64,000 bases of DNA from Kutzneria chonburiensis. GTDB taxonomy: Bacteria; Actinomycetota; Actinomycetes; Mycobacteriales; Pseudonocardiaceae. The stretch covers positions 8,432,001-8,496,000 of the forward strand of contig NZ_CP097263.1 in the NCBI RefSeq assembly GCF_028622115.1, read 5' to 3'. Below the pieces are notes generated by a model. It worked only from the letters and a program-made list of their open reading frames with translations, had not been told where the DNA came from and ran no database searches. Both the position numbers and the translations under genes were made by a program. Below are positions 34,389-43,064 of this stretch, piece by piece; position 1 is the first letter of the stretch, and each line of letters starts with the position of its first letter.

Positions 34389-34694
34389 GTGACGGAAACG
34401 ATGACCGAGCCGGCAAAGACGTATCGACGCAGCGTGCTGCGCGGCACCAGTGGTGCGGTCGCGGCGTGCGTGGTCCTGCTGTTCCTGGCCGTGCTGTCGT
34501 CGCAGATCTTCTTCCAGCTCCAGGGATATCCCGGTTTCGGCTGGGGCGCGGTCGCCGCGCACGCGCTGGCCGCGGCGATCGCCGTGCTGCTGCAACGGTT
34601 CGCCGACCGCCGTCGCGGCGGCGTCTCCGCCCTGGCCTCGCTGGCCGTAGTCCTCGACGCCGCCGTCACGTTATGGCTCTTCTGGTGGTCCTGA
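34389..34694 (+). CDS. Small multi-helix membrane protein, 101 aa
   Basis: Three hydrophobic segments (GAVAACVVLLFLAVLSSQIF, GWGAVAAHALAAAIAVLL and LASLAVVLDAAVTLWLFWW) after a charged N-terminus (MTETMTEPAKTYRRSVLRGT). GTG 34389 directly follows AGGAGG (4-nt spacer); ATG 34401 is the other option. Starts 8 nt after the nuclease gene, so it is likely in the same transcript. Function unknown. Confidence 0.7.
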   Translation: MTETMTEPAKTYRRSVLRGTSGAVAACVVLLFLAVLSSQIFFQLQGYPGFGWGAVAAHALAAAIAVLLQRFADRRRGGVSALASLAVVLDAAVTLWLFWWS

Positions 34695-34710
34695 ACCAGT
34701 TTTGACGCTT

Positions 34711-34754
34711 GGAAGGGGGCCTTCCTCCACTCCGAGTGCAGGAAGGCCCCTTCC
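34711..34754. terminator. GGAAGGGGGCC...CACTCCGAGTG palindrome (copy 1)
   Basis: Arms GGAAGGGGGCCTTCCT (34711-34726) and AGGAAGGCCCCTTCC (34740-34754), with an inner CACT/AGTG stem around CCG. One base is bulged. Lies between convergent stops at 34694 and 34759. A close relative with the same CACTCCGAGTG core is at 49879-49924. Confidence 0.7.
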
Positions 34755-34758
34755 AAAC

Positions 34759-35651
34759 CTAGGGGGTGTCGGCCAGCCAGGCGCGCCAGGTGGGGAGGAT
34801 GGTGGCGAGCAGGCCGTCGGGGTTCTCGGTGTTGGGGGAGTGCTTCGCGCCGGTGACCACGGCGAAGTCGGCGTCCAGACGATCGGCCATGTCCCGCTGC
34901 GAAGCCACCGACCACGCGTCGTCCTGCTCGCCGCAGATCACCAGGGCCGAGGAGCCGGCGGTGCGCAGCGCGGCGGCCAGCTTGGTCACCAGGTCCGGCT
35001 CGTAGCGCAGTCCGTCGGCCATGCCGAGCAGCCCGGCCGGCGCGGAGCGCAGGAACCGCTTGCGCCGGAACTCCTTGAGCTCGACCGGCATGTCGGCCCA
35101 GCCGGGATCCTCGGCCGCGCGAGACTCCAGCACCTGGTGCGCGGCCTCCACGCCGTGCTCACGCAGGATCGTCTCGCCGGAGTCCAGGGCACTGCGGCGG
35201 TCACCCGGCGGCAGCTCGGCCGGCCCGGAGTCCATCAGCGTCAACCCGGTCACCGGCGCGTGGGCCAGCACCGCGGCCCGCACCACCAGGCCGCCGTAGG
35301 AGTGGCCGAGCAGCAGCACCCGCCGCCCGTCGGCGGCGATCTTGGCCACCAGGTCGGCCAGCACGGTGCCCAGCGCCGTCGGCCGGTAGGACGACTCCTG
35401 GTCCGGGCCCGGCGACTCGTACTGGCCGGGCAGGTCGATGGCCAGCACCTCGATGCCGGCATCGGCGATCGGGTCGACCAGCGGTGCGAAGTCCTCCTTG
35501 GACCCGGTGTAGCCGGGCACCAGCAGCGCCGTCGCGCCGAGGTCCGTGCCGGCGGCGGGGCCCGCAGCGCGGCGATCGGTCCGTACCGACCGGGCAGGTC
35601 GACCCGGCCGGCGCGGTTGGGGGTCAGCTGGGACGGTGGCGCGGCACTCAT
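34759..35651 (-). pseudogene. Alpha/beta hydrolase gene with an apparent single-base frameshift
   Basis: The ATG at 35651 starts MSAAPPSQLTPNRAGRVDLP and GRYGPIAALRA, a natural-looking N-terminus, but that frame degenerates after about 30 residues. The body of the enzyme is in another frame: ATALLVPGYTGSKEDFAPLV, the nucleophile elbow LLLGHSYGGLVVRAAVL (GHSYG) and the His region VTGAKHSPNTENP. One base is missing at about 35541-35563 within GGCGGCGGGGCCCGC. The body frame has no convenient start upstream of the oxyanion loop, so a frameshift (mutation or sequencing error) is the best reading. Substrate unknown. Confidence 0.75.
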
Positions 35652-35696
35652 GGCTGGGAGTCTGCCGCACCGCCGCCGTCGGCGTGTAGTACCGGA

Positions 35697-37082
35697 TCAG
35701 CGCATCGCGACGAGCGTGTCGCCGCGCTGCTCCACCAGCACGTCGCCCAGCGTGGCCAGCCGCACCTGGCCCTGGTAGCCCTTGCGGTCCACCTTCACGT
35801 CCGGACCGCGGTTGCCGTTGGCCGGGTCGACCACGGCCAGCCCGCCCGGCACCGGCACCAGAACCCGGTCCGCGTAGACCGTTCCGGGCCCGAACGAGCC
35901 GTCGACGGTCCACAGTGGATCAAGGGTGGTGCCGGACAGCGCGATCGTCTTGCTGCCGGTGAACCAGGTGATCAGGCGGACCCCGACCGAGTTGGTCGTG
36001 CTCCAGCTGTTGGGCTCGCACGTGCCGTTCTGGTCCGGGGTCTGGATGCAGGTCAGCGCCACCGTCGGCTGGACAACCGAGTTCGGCACGGCGGCCAGGT
36101 CGACGCCGGCCAGCGGCACGGTCTCGACCTGGGAGCCCGTGCTGTTCCAGATCACCAGCCGGCTCGGGTTGGGCAGCGCGATGGCCGAACGCTGCTCGGT
36201 CAGCGCCACGATGCGGCCGCCGTCGCCTGGCACCTGCACGCTGAACAGCACGTTCGGCTTCTCGCCGTCGCCCTCGGTGCCGCCCGGACGCAGCAGGGTG
36301 AACCGGTTGTACTGCTCGTCGGGGCAGCGCTCGATCACGCCGAGCAGGTTCGGGCCGGCCATTTCCGAGCTGTACACGCAGTTCAGCCGGGGCTGCTTGT
36401 CGTGGTTCACCTGCGCGGTCACGGTGCCGTACTGCTGGGTCTGCACCAGGTCGGAGCGCCAGGTGTCGATGATCTTGGTGCCGCTGGTGGACAGGTAGGT
36501 GCTGTCGCCCATGAGCTGCGTGCCGAGCTCGGCGTCGCCGTTGCGCTGCGCGCCGCGCTTGCCGGTCACGCCGTCCAGCTCGGTGACCTCGGAGCAGTTG
36601 TGCGTCTTGTGGTAGACCGCGACGGCCTTGCCCCAGGCCGCGGTCACCGTGCACAGGTCGACGTTGCCGCGGTCGTAGCTCCAGCGCGAGGCCCCGGTCA
36701 CCGGATCGTGCCCGGTCACGACGTGCTTGTCGCCGGTGACGACGGTCGGGCCGACGATCACCGGATCGGTGGTCGAGCCGCTGCGGGCCTGCCACAGCTG
36801 CTTGAACTCGGCCGGCACCTTGGCCGGCTTCGGCGGCACCGTGAGGCTGGTGTCGGCGTTGGTCACCGAGGTGGTGGCGGCGGCGTCGCTGTTGCGCCAC
36901 CAGAAGGTGGCGACACCGGCCACGACCAGCACGATCAGCACGACCACGGCGTAGTCGCGCTTGCGTCGGAACCGCGTGCGCGGGGCCGCCGGCGCCGGTG
37001 GCTGGACGTGCTCGACGGACTCGTCGAGCACGTCTTCCTCGACCTCGGCGGCCACGGGTGCGCTCTGCTCGGGGCTCTCCAC
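35697..37082 (-). CDS. Membrane-anchored PQQ-like beta-propeller protein
   Basis: 461 aa. A Glu/Pro-rich cytoplasmic N-terminus, one membrane helix (about 41-60, YAVVVLIVLVVAGVATFWW), then a long extracytoplasmic domain with repeating WxxD/GxxAVY-type blades (HVVTGHDPVTGASRWSYDRG, TWRSDLV, PGGLAVVDPANGN), consistent with a BamB-like propeller. Mycobacterial Rv3212 is the positional counterpart, next to the RhlE helicase. Role unknown; possibly protein-protein scaffold in the envelope. Confidence 0.8.
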   Translation of the reverse strand: MESPEQSAPVAAEVEEDVLDESVEHVQPPAPAAPRTRFRRKRDYAVVVLIVLVVAGVATFWWRNSDAAATTSVTNADTSLTVPPKPAKVPAEFKQLWQARSGSTTDPVIVGPTVVTGDKHVVTGHDPVTGASRWSYDRGNVDLCTVTAAWGKAVAVYHKTHNCSEVTELDGVTGKRGAQRNGDAELGTQLMGDSTYLSTSGTKIIDTWRSDLVQTQQYGTVTAQVNHDKQPRLNCVYSSEMAGPNLLGVIERCPDEQYNRFTLLRPGGTEGDGEKPNVLFSVQVPGDGGRIVALTEQRSAIALPNPSRLVIWNSTGSQVETVPLAGVDLAAVPNSVVQPTVALTCIQTPDQNGTCEPNSWSTTNSVGVRLITWFTGSKTIALSGTTLDPLWTVDGSFGPGTVYADRVLVPVPGGLAVVDPANGNRGPDVKVDRKGYQGQVRLATLGDVLVEQRGDTLVAMR

Positions 37083-37087
37083 GGGCC

Positions 37088-38791
37088 TTAGTCTGCCGAA
37101 CGCTCCGTGTCGCCCGTGTTGGCCTGGTCGCCCGCCGCCACATCGGCGCCGGCACGGCGACGGCGGCGCACCCGGCGCGGCCGGTCCGACTTGGCCGCGT
37201 CGTCGCTGCTGGCCTGCGGCTCGTCGGCCGGAGCCGCCTCGCCGCCCTGGGCGGCGACGCCACCGCGGGTGCGGGTACGGGTCCGCTTGCGGCGCGGCTT
37301 GGACTCGGTCTCCTCGCCGTCACCGCCGGCCTGAGCCTGGCCGGCCGGGCGCGACGCCGACGCGCCGGTACGGCCGCGGCGGCTGCGCGAACGCGACTTC
37401 TTGCCGCCGGACAGGTCCTCCTCGACCTCGGCGGCCAGGCCGGCGCGGGTGCGCTGGCTCAGCGGCAGCCGGCCGGTCACGTCGGTCGGCACGTCCAGGT
37501 CGGTGAACAGGTGGTCGGACGTCGAGTACGTCTCCACCGGCTCGGGGATGTTCAGGCCGAGCGCGTCCGAGATGGACTTCCAGCGCGGCTCCTCGTCCCA
37601 GTCGACCAGGGTGACGGCCACGCCCTCGCGGCCGGCCCGACCGGTGCGGCCGATCCGGTGCACGTAGGTCTTCTCGTCCTCGGGGCACTGGTAGTTGATG
37701 ACATGCGTCACACCTTCGACGTCGATGCCGCGGGCGGCGACGTCGGTGGCGACCAGCACGTCGACCTTGCCGGAGCGGAACGCGCGCAGCGCCTGCTCAC
37801 GCGCGCCCTGGCCCAGGTCACCGTGCACGGCCGCACTGGCGAAACCGCGCTCGACCAGGTCGTCGGAGATCTTCTGGGCGGTCCGCTTGGTCTTCGTGAA
37901 GATCATCGTCAGGCCGCGCTCGCGGGCCTGGAGCACGCGGGCGATCACCTCGCCCTTGTCCAGCGAGTGCGCCCGGTAGACGAACTGCTTGGTGCGCTCG
38001 TGGATGGCGCCGGCGTCGTTCTCCTCGGCCCGGATGTGCGTCGGCCTGGTGAGGAAGGTGCGGGCCAGCTTGATGATCGGACCGGGCATGGTCGCCGAGA
38101 ACAGCATGGTCTGCCGCTCGTCCGGCACCATCCGCAGGATGCGCTCGATGTCGGGCAGGAAGCCCAGGTCGAGCATCTCGTCGGCCTCGTCGAGCACCAG
38201 GTTGCGGACCTTGCCCAGCACCAGGTGGCGCTGCTCGGCCAGGTCCAGCAGCCGGCCCGGCGTGCCGACGACCACGTCGACGCCCTTGCGCAGGGACGCG
38301 ATCTGCGGCTCGTACGGGCGGCCGCCGTAAATGGCCTCGACGCGGACGCCGAGGTGCTTGCCGGCGTCGGTGATGTCGTGCGTGACCTGGAGGCACAGCT
38401 CGCGGGTCGGCACCACGACCAGCGCCTGCGGCACGCCGTCGGCCGGCGTGACGATGCGCTGGAGCAGCGGCACGCCGAAGCCGAGGGTCTTGCCGGTGCC
38501 GGTCCGCGCCTGGCCGATGACGTCATCGCCGGCCAGCGCGATCGGCAGCGTGAGCTCCTGGATCGCGAACGTGCGTTCGATACCGGCCTCGGCCAGCGCG
38601 CGCACGATCTCCTCGCGTACTCCCAGCTCGGAGAACTTCGGCGCCTCGGTGCGCACGGGGGCGCCGGCGGTGAGCGGATGGGACGTGTCGACCTCGGGCT
38701 GGCCGGCCTCGCTGTGCTCCAGCGTCACCGGATCGAGCCGGGTGTTGTTGCTGACGGTCAGAGTGATCGCCTCTCTCGTACCAGCGCGCAC
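37088..38791 (-). CDS. rhlE: DEAD-box ATP-dependent RNA helicase (RhlE-like)
   Basis: About 567 aa. Q-motif region, motif [19 protein letters not shown], motif [15 protein letters not shown], motif III FSATMPG, and motif [15 protein letters not shown] are all present. A C-terminal tail of about 120 residues is Arg/Lys/Gly-rich ([11 protein letters not shown]) and likely binds RNA. It unwinds RNA in ribosome assembly or decay, mostly in the cold. The start is uncertain: no ATG is well placed; I use GTG 38791, with TTG 38902 and a CTG behind GAGAGG as other possibilities. Confidence 0.9.
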   Translation of the reverse strand: MRAGTREAITLTVSNNTRLDPVTLEHSEAGQPEVDTSHPLTAGAPVRTEAPKFSELGVREEIVRALAEAGIERTFAIQELTLPIALAGDDVIGQARTGTGKTLGFGVPLLQRIVTPADGVPQALVVVPTRELCLQVTHDITDAGKHLGVRVEAIYGGRPYEPQIASLRKGVDVVVGTPGRLLDLAEQRHLVLGKVRNLVLDEADEMLDLGFLPDIERILRMVPDERQTMLFSATMPGPIIKLARTFLTRPTHIRAEENDAGAIHERTKQFVYRAHSLDKGEVIARVLQARERGLTMIFTKTKRTAQKISDDLVERGFASAAVHGDLGQGAREQALRAFRSGKVDVLVATDVAARGIDVEGVTHVINYQCPEDEKTYVHRIGRTGRAGREGVAVTLVDWDEEPRWKSISDALGLNIPEPVETYSTSDHLFTDLDVPTDVTGRLPLSQRTRAGLAAEVEEDLSGGKKSRSRSRRGRTGASASRPAGQAQAGGDGEETESKPRRKRTRTRTRGGVAAQGGEAAPADEPQASSDDAAKSDRPRRVRRRRRAGADVAAGDQANTGDTERSAD

Positions 38792-39053
38792 CGGCCTGGC
38801 TGGGCCGCTCGACCACGGCACGGGCGTTGTGTCTCGCCCGGCGGGCCGCGGGAGGGCCGACGAGGTTGTCGTGCGCGCACCCTGTTCCACATGGCGACTC
38901 AATCCGGCCGCCGTGCTCGTTCAACCCGGTCCCGGCGGTGGGACTCGTGGGGTCTGCCCAGGTCGCGCCGCCGCCATTACCAGGCGTCAGGCCCGGAGTC
39001 TACCTGCCCGGACGTGGTTTTGGCTCCTTCGGCGGCGGCTACGCTCTGCTGAT

Positions 39054-39710
39054 ATGAGCGAGGCGGACGAGGTTCTGGCTGACGGCGTCGCGGATCTGTT
39101 GGGGGTGTTGGCCTACGGCGAGCTGTCGGCCTTCGACCGGCTCGCCGAGGATGCGCGCAGCGCGCCGACGCTGGCCGGTCGGGCGGCGCTGTCCAGCATG
39201 GCGGCCGCCGAGATCGGCCACTACCAGCTGCTCGAGCGGTACCTGGGCGAGCACGGCGTGGCCATCGAGGACGCGATGGGGCCGTTCGCGGCCGCCTTCG
39301 ACGCCTTCAACGCGTCCACCGCGCCCCGGTCGTGGCACGAATCACTGGTGAAGGCGTACGTCGGCGACGGGCTGGCCGCCGACTTCTACCGCGAGGTGGC
39401 CGGCTGGCTGGACGAGCCGACCCAGAAGCTGGTGCTCGAGGTGCTGGCCGACACCGGGCACTCGGCCTTCGCCGAGCGTGAGGTCAAGGCGGCCTGCGAG
39501 GCCGACCGCAAGGTCCGCGACCGGCTCACCCTGTGGGGCCGCCGGCTGCTCGGCGAGGCCCTCACCCAGGCTCAGCACGTGGCCGCCGAACGGGACGCGC
39601 TGGCCGAGCTGATCATCCGCGGCTCCGGCGACCTGGCCGGCATCGGCGCCCTGTTCAAGCGCCTCCAGCAGTCCCACACCAAGCGCATGTCCGCCCTAGG
39701 CCTCGGCTGA
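39054..39710 (+). CDS. Ferritin-like fold protein (MiaE-like)
   Basis: 218 aa, all helical. Carboxylate/His pairs in four helices ([52 protein letters not shown] and [11 protein letters not shown]) resemble diiron ferritin-like proteins. Mycobacterial counterpart by position: Rv3210c. The ATG at 39054 has TACGCT 8 nt upstream and no Shine-Dalgarno sequence. Divergent from the helicase gene. Whether iron is bound and what reaction it performs are unknown. Confidence 0.8.
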   Translation: MSEADEVLADGVADLLGVLAYGELSAFDRLAEDARSAPTLAGRAALSSMAAAEIGHYQLLERYLGEHGVAIEDAMGPFAAAFDAFNASTAPRSWHESLVKAYVGDGLAADFYREVAGWLDEPTQKLVLEVLADTGHSAFAEREVKAACEADRKVRDRLTLWGRRLLGEALTQAQHVAAERDALAELIIRGSGDLAGIGALFKRLQQSHTKRMSALGLG

Positions 39711-39714
39711 TAAC

Positions 39715-39797
39715 CCCCGCGAGTCCCGCTTAGCGTCACACCGAATTCCTGAATCCGTTTCACACGTTCGCCCTGATGCTGGGCGGGACTCGCGGGG
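39715..39797. repeat. Long-loop inverted repeat CCCCGCGAGTCCCGC
   Basis: Arms 39715-39729 and 39783-39797 are perfect 15-mers separated by 53 nt. The inside contains a second partial dyad around GAATTCCTGAATC. Lies directly behind the ferritin-like gene, 92 nt ahead of DUF3107. Long loop argues against a simple terminator; a small mobile palindrome or structured RNA is possible. Confidence 0.5.
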
Positions 39798-39888
39798 TGT
39801 TCGCCACCGGCTTAGGGTCGGTGGGGCGGGGGCGTCCGTCGCTCTACTAGCCTGGTCGACGAGAGCATGTTCGGATCCGGAGGTCAGC

Positions 39889-40110
39889 GTGGAGATCAAG
39901 ATCGGCGTCGTCGAGAGCGCACGGGAGCTCCTGGTCAACAGCGACCTGTCGCCGGACGAGGTCGAGGCGCTCGTCTCCGACACGTTCGCCGGCAAGCAGG
40001 CGGTGCTGAAGCTGGTCGACGACAAGGGCCGCCGCTTCGTCATCCCGTCGGGCCGGATCTCCTACGTCGAGATCGGCGCGTCCGACTCCCGCAAGGTCGG
40101 CTTCGCCTAG
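39889..40110 (+). CDS. DUF3107 protein (TB9.4-like)
   Basis: 73 aa, MEIKIGVVESARELLVNSDL through GASDSRKVGFA, the full family length. Mycobacterial homologue Rv3208A (TB9.4) is an ATP-binding-like small protein and T-cell antigen of unknown function. GTG 39889 follows GGAGGTCAGC. A strong terminator follows. Confidence 0.9.
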   Translation: MEIKIGVVESARELLVNSDLSPDEVEALVSDTFAGKQAVLKLVDDKGRRFVIPSGRISYVEIGASDSRKVGFA

Positions 40111-40124
40111 GTCGACCCACGACG

Positions 40125-40157
40125 AACGCCCCGGTCAGCATGGCTGACCGGGGCGTT
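40125..40157. terminator. Bidirectional terminator after DUF3107
   Basis: A 15-bp perfect stem (AACGCCCCGGTCAGC with its complement) and ATG loop, between convergent stops at 40110 and 40169. Confidence 0.85.
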
Positions 40158-40168
40158 GTCCTACGTGC

Positions 40169-40483
40169 TCAGTCGTGCGCCGGCACCGTCTCCACCGCGA
40201 ACGGCGGCCGCGACGTGCCGGTGACCCGGTAGCGCTGCCACGGGTCGGGGTCGGACAGCGTGGCCGTCGCCTCGCCCTCGGGGGTGCGCAGCCGCAGCTC
40301 CTTGCGGCCGCCCTCGACCAGCTCGGTCACGGTCTGGTCGGCGTCGAGGCGTCCGTACCAGTGGTAGCGGCCGTCGATCGGCTGGAAGTAGCCGCGCAGC
40401 ACCGCCCGGACCTTGACCTCGCGCTCGCCGTCCACGAGGACCGCGTCGCCGGTGTAGCCCTCATCCCCGTGCTCGTCGGTCAT
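40169..40483 (-). CDS. DUF4873-family protein
   Basis: 104 aa, beta-rich: GYTGDAVLVDGEREVKVRAV then LRGYFQPIDGRYHWYGRLDA, the characteristic PIDGRYHWYGRL core of DUF4873, a domain elsewhere fused to flavin monooxygenases. Its start overlaps the end of the upstream TetR gene by 23 nt, so it is co-expressed with the regulator rather than being a lone gene. Function unknown. Confidence 0.8.
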   Translation of the reverse strand: MTDEHGDEGYTGDAVLVDGEREVKVRAVLRGYFQPIDGRYHWYGRLDADQTVTELVEGGRKELRLRTPEGEATATLSDPDPWQRYRVTGTSRPPFAVETVPAHD

Positions 40484-41216
40484 CCCCGGTCTCTCCCTGT
40501 GTCTTGGCCGGCACCAGTCGCAGCGCCGGGCTGGGCTCCAGGCTCAGCGGCATCTGCGGGTCGACGACGATGCCGCCGGAGCGCAGCAGGCCGTCGACCG
40601 CGAACCAGATGATCTTCGTCAGGTAGTCGCTCAGGCTCTGCCTGGTCATGGACTGGCGCTCCAGCCACCAGTCGCCCGCGCTCTGCACCATGCCCACCGC
40701 CGCGTGCGCCCACGGCTCGGCGCCGCCGGAGTCCATGTCGAACGCCCGCAGGTAGTCGCCGAGCAGGCGGGCCAGCGTGTTGGCGATGATCCGCTTGTCC
40801 TCGGTGGCGATGTCCGTCTCGACCGGCTTGTCGGTGAACGAGCGGCGGACCACGAAGTGGTAGAGCTCCGGGAACTCCTCGATGGTGGCCAGGTAGGAGT
40901 CGACCGCGCGGTAGATCCGCTCGTACGGCGTGCCCTCGTCGACCAGTGCCGGCTTGAGCCGGTTCATCAGCAGGTCGGTGCCGCGCTGGCCGACGGCGAG
41001 GTACAGGTCGGACTTGTCGGCGAAGTGCCGGTACAGCACGGGTTTCGTGACGCCGGCCTCGGCCGCGATCTCGTCCATGCCGACCTCGGGGCCGTGCTTG
41101 GTGAGCGCCCGGATGGTGGCGTCGACGAACTCCTCGCGCCGGGCCTCGCGGTGCGCCCGCCACCGTTCGCGGCGTGCGTCCCCGCCGTCCGGAGACCTCT
41201 TGACAGCTCGACCCAT
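40461..41216 (-). CDS. TetR-family regulator
   Basis: 251 aa starting MGRAVKRSPDGGDARRERWR. The HTH is GMDEIAAEAGVTKPVLYRHF; the ligand domain contains the TetR_C-type RRSFTDKPVETDIATEDKR. Counterpart by position and sequence: mycobacterial Rv3208. ATG 41216 sits 19 nt from a palindromic operator (41235-41255) in the divergent promoter region with the AurF-like gene, so it probably represses both directions. Confidence 0.88.
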   Translation of the reverse strand: MGRAVKRSPDGGDARRERWRAHREARREEFVDATIRALTKHGPEVGMDEIAAEAGVTKPVLYRHFADKSDLYLAVGQRGTDLLMNRLKPALVDEGTPYERIYRAVDSYLATIEEFPELYHFVVRRSFTDKPVETDIATEDKRIIANTLARLLGDYLRAFDMDSGGAEPWAHAAVGMVQSAGDWWLERQSMTRQSLSDYLTKIIWFAVDGLLRSGGIVVDPQMPLSLEPSPALRLVPAKTQGETGDDRRARG

Positions 41217-41234
41217 GTGACCCACGCTACCAGA

Positions 41235-41255
41235 GTTACCGTTACTTCCGGTAAC
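41235..41255. promoter_or_regulatory. TetR operator GTTACCG-N7-CGGTAAC
   Basis: Perfect 7-bp arms with a 7-nt centre, in the 70-bp region between the tetR (41216, minus) and AurF-like (41287, plus) start codons. Expected target of the adjacent TetR. Confidence 0.75.
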
Positions 41256-41286
41256 ACTAAATCTGACTGATCCGGACGGAGGAGCG

Positions 41287-42186
41287 ATGGCCCGATCGTT
41301 GAAGGTCGCCGACCGGGAGAAGACCGCCGAACGGCTGCTCAACTCCTCGGCCGACAAGTTCTACGACCCCGAGGTGGACATCGACTGGGCGGCGCCGCTG
41401 GCTTCGGACAAGTTCTTCATCCCGCAGCACCGCAGTTCGCTGTACGGCACGGCGTTGTGGGACGGCCTGACCGAGGCGCAGCGCATCGAGCTCACCAAGC
41501 ACGAGGTGGCCAGTGTGGCCAGCGTCGGCCTGTGGTTCGAGGTGCTGCTGATGCAGATGCTGGTCAAAGCCGTCTACAACGCCGATCCCACCACGAGGCA
41601 CGCACAGTACGCCCTCACCGAGGTCGCCGACGAGTGCCGGCACTCGACGATGTTCGCCCGCATGGTCGAGCGCATCGGCTGCCCGGCCTACGGGCCGCGC
41701 CGCTACGTGCACCGGCTGGGCAAGCTGCTGCCGGTCATCGGCTACGGGCCGGCGATGTACGGCTCCATCCTCATCGCCGAGGAGGTGCTGGACCGGATGC
41801 AGCGCGAGGCCATGCAGGACGAGTCGGTGCAGCCGCTGGTCCGCATGGTCAACCGGATCCACGTGCTGGAGGAGGCCCGACATGTCCGGTTCGCCCGTGA
41901 AGAGGTCGTTCGCGGCATGGAAGGCATGGGGCGTACCGAGTTGGCGTACCAGCGTGAGCTGATCGCGTTGGTCGGCTTCTTCATCTGCCGCAGCATCATC
42001 AACCCGCGTGTGTACGCCAGCGTCGGCATCGACCCCAAGGTCGGTGAGCAAGCCGCGCTGCACAACCCGCAGTACCGGGACACCCTTCACTGGGCCGGCG
42101 AGCGGATCATGAGTTTCCTCGACGAGGTCGGTCTCGTCGGCAACCCGGGGATGTCGTTGTGGCGCAAGTCGTTCCTCGTTCGGTGA
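41287..42186 (+). CDS. AurF-like diiron N-oxygenase-family protein (copy 1)
   Basis: 299 aa. All seven ligands of the AurF diiron site can be placed: Glu73 (KHE), Glu116 and His119 (ECRH), Glu165 or Glu166 (AEE), and His192, Glu196 and His199 (HVLEEARH). AurF oxidises p-aminobenzoate to p-nitrobenzoate; close homologues oxidise other amines or act as desaturases/hydroxylases, so the substrate is open. Ribosome binding site GGAGGAG precedes the ATG. First gene of a TetR-controlled operon with a hydrolase and a second AurF-like gene. I estimate over 55% identity to copy 2 by eye. Confidence 0.88.
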   Translation: MARSLKVADREKTAERLLNSSADKFYDPEVDIDWAAPLASDKFFIPQHRSSLYGTALWDGLTEAQRIELTKHEVASVASVGLWFEVLLMQMLVKAVYNADPTTRHAQYALTEVADECRHSTMFARMVERIGCPAYGPRRYVHRLGKLLPVIGYGPAMYGSILIAEEVLDRMQREAMQDESVQPLVRMVNRIHVLEEARHVRFAREEVVRGMEGMGRTELAYQRELIALVGFFICRSIINPRVYASVGIDPKVGEQAALHNPQYRDTLHWAGERIMSFLDEVGLVGNPGMSLWRKSFLVR

Positions 42187-43064
42187 CGCCGTGGGACACG
42201 GCCGCCCGCGGCCGGTTCGTCACCTCGGACGGCACTGCCCTGCACGTGGTCGACGAGGGGCCGGCGGACTCTCCGGTGACCGTTGTCCTGGTGCACGCCT
42301 GGACTTTGGACCACACGTCCTGGGACCGCGTCGCTTCGACGCTGTCCCGGACGGTTCGGGTGCTCCGCTACGACCACCGTGGGCACGGCGGTTCGTCGCC
42401 CGCTCCTTTCGGCACGGCCACGATCGATCAGCTGGCTTCCGACCTGTCGGAGTTGATCGCTGACCGGGTTCCGTCCGGGCCGCTGGTGCTGGCCGGGCAC
42501 TCCATCGGCGGCATGACCCTGATGGCGTTGGCCGAGCGAAACCCGGAGTTGGTGGCCTCTCGCGTCACCGGAGTGGCTTTCGTGGCAACGTCGTCCGGCG
42601 GCTTGGACACGTTGACGCTCGGGCTGCCGGGGCCGCTGGCCCGCGTTGTCATGCGAGGCGAGCGCTTCGTGAACTCCCGGCTGGCCCGGGTGGAGCACCG
42701 CGCGCTGCTGGCCAAGCCTCGCTTGGCCGAGCCCGGCCTGCGGTGGCTCCTGTTCGGCCGTCGACCCCGCCGTGAGGACGTCGCCGCGGCCGCCGAGCAG
42801 GTCGCCCGGGTGCATCCGGCCTCCATGGTCGGCTTCCGGGCGTCGTTGAGCGACCACGCTCGCCGGGCCGCTTTGGCCGTGTACAAGGACATTCCCGCCG
42901 TCGTGCTGGCCGGCGGCGCCGACCGCCTCACCCCGCCCGCCCATTCCCGTTTGATCGCCGCCGAGCTGCCGTCATCGGAGCTGGTGATCTATCCCGGGGC
43001 CGGGCACATGCTGCCGTTCGAACGCGGTCTGGAAGTGACCGCCCGGATCGGAGGACTCGCATGA
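42183..43064 (+). CDS. Alpha/beta-fold hydrolase between the two AurF-like genes
   Basis: 293 aa. Oxyanion region VVLVHAWTLDHTSW, Asp-containing RYDHRGHGGSS, nucleophile elbow VLAGHSIGGMTL (GHSIG) and C-terminal PGAGHMLPFE carrying the catalytic His. It overlaps the preceding stop as GTGA (42183-42186) and the following start as ATGA (43061-43064), so the three proteins are co-translated. It may release or prepare the amine/acyl substrate of the flanking oxygenases; inference only. GTG 42159 is a possible longer start. Confidence 0.85.
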   Translation: MTPWDTAARGRFVTSDGTALHVVDEGPADSPVTVVLVHAWTLDHTSWDRVASTLSRTVRVLRYDHRGHGGSSPAPFGTATIDQLASDLSELIADRVPSGPLVLAGHSIGGMTLMALAERNPELVASRVTGVAFVATSSGGLDTLTLGLPGPLARVVMRGERFVNSRLARVEHRALLAKPRLAEPGLRWLLFGRRPRREDVAAAAEQVARVHPASMVGFRASLSDHARRAALAVYKDIPAVVLAGGADRLTPPAHSRLIAAELPSSELVIYPGAGHMLPFERGLEVTARIGGLA

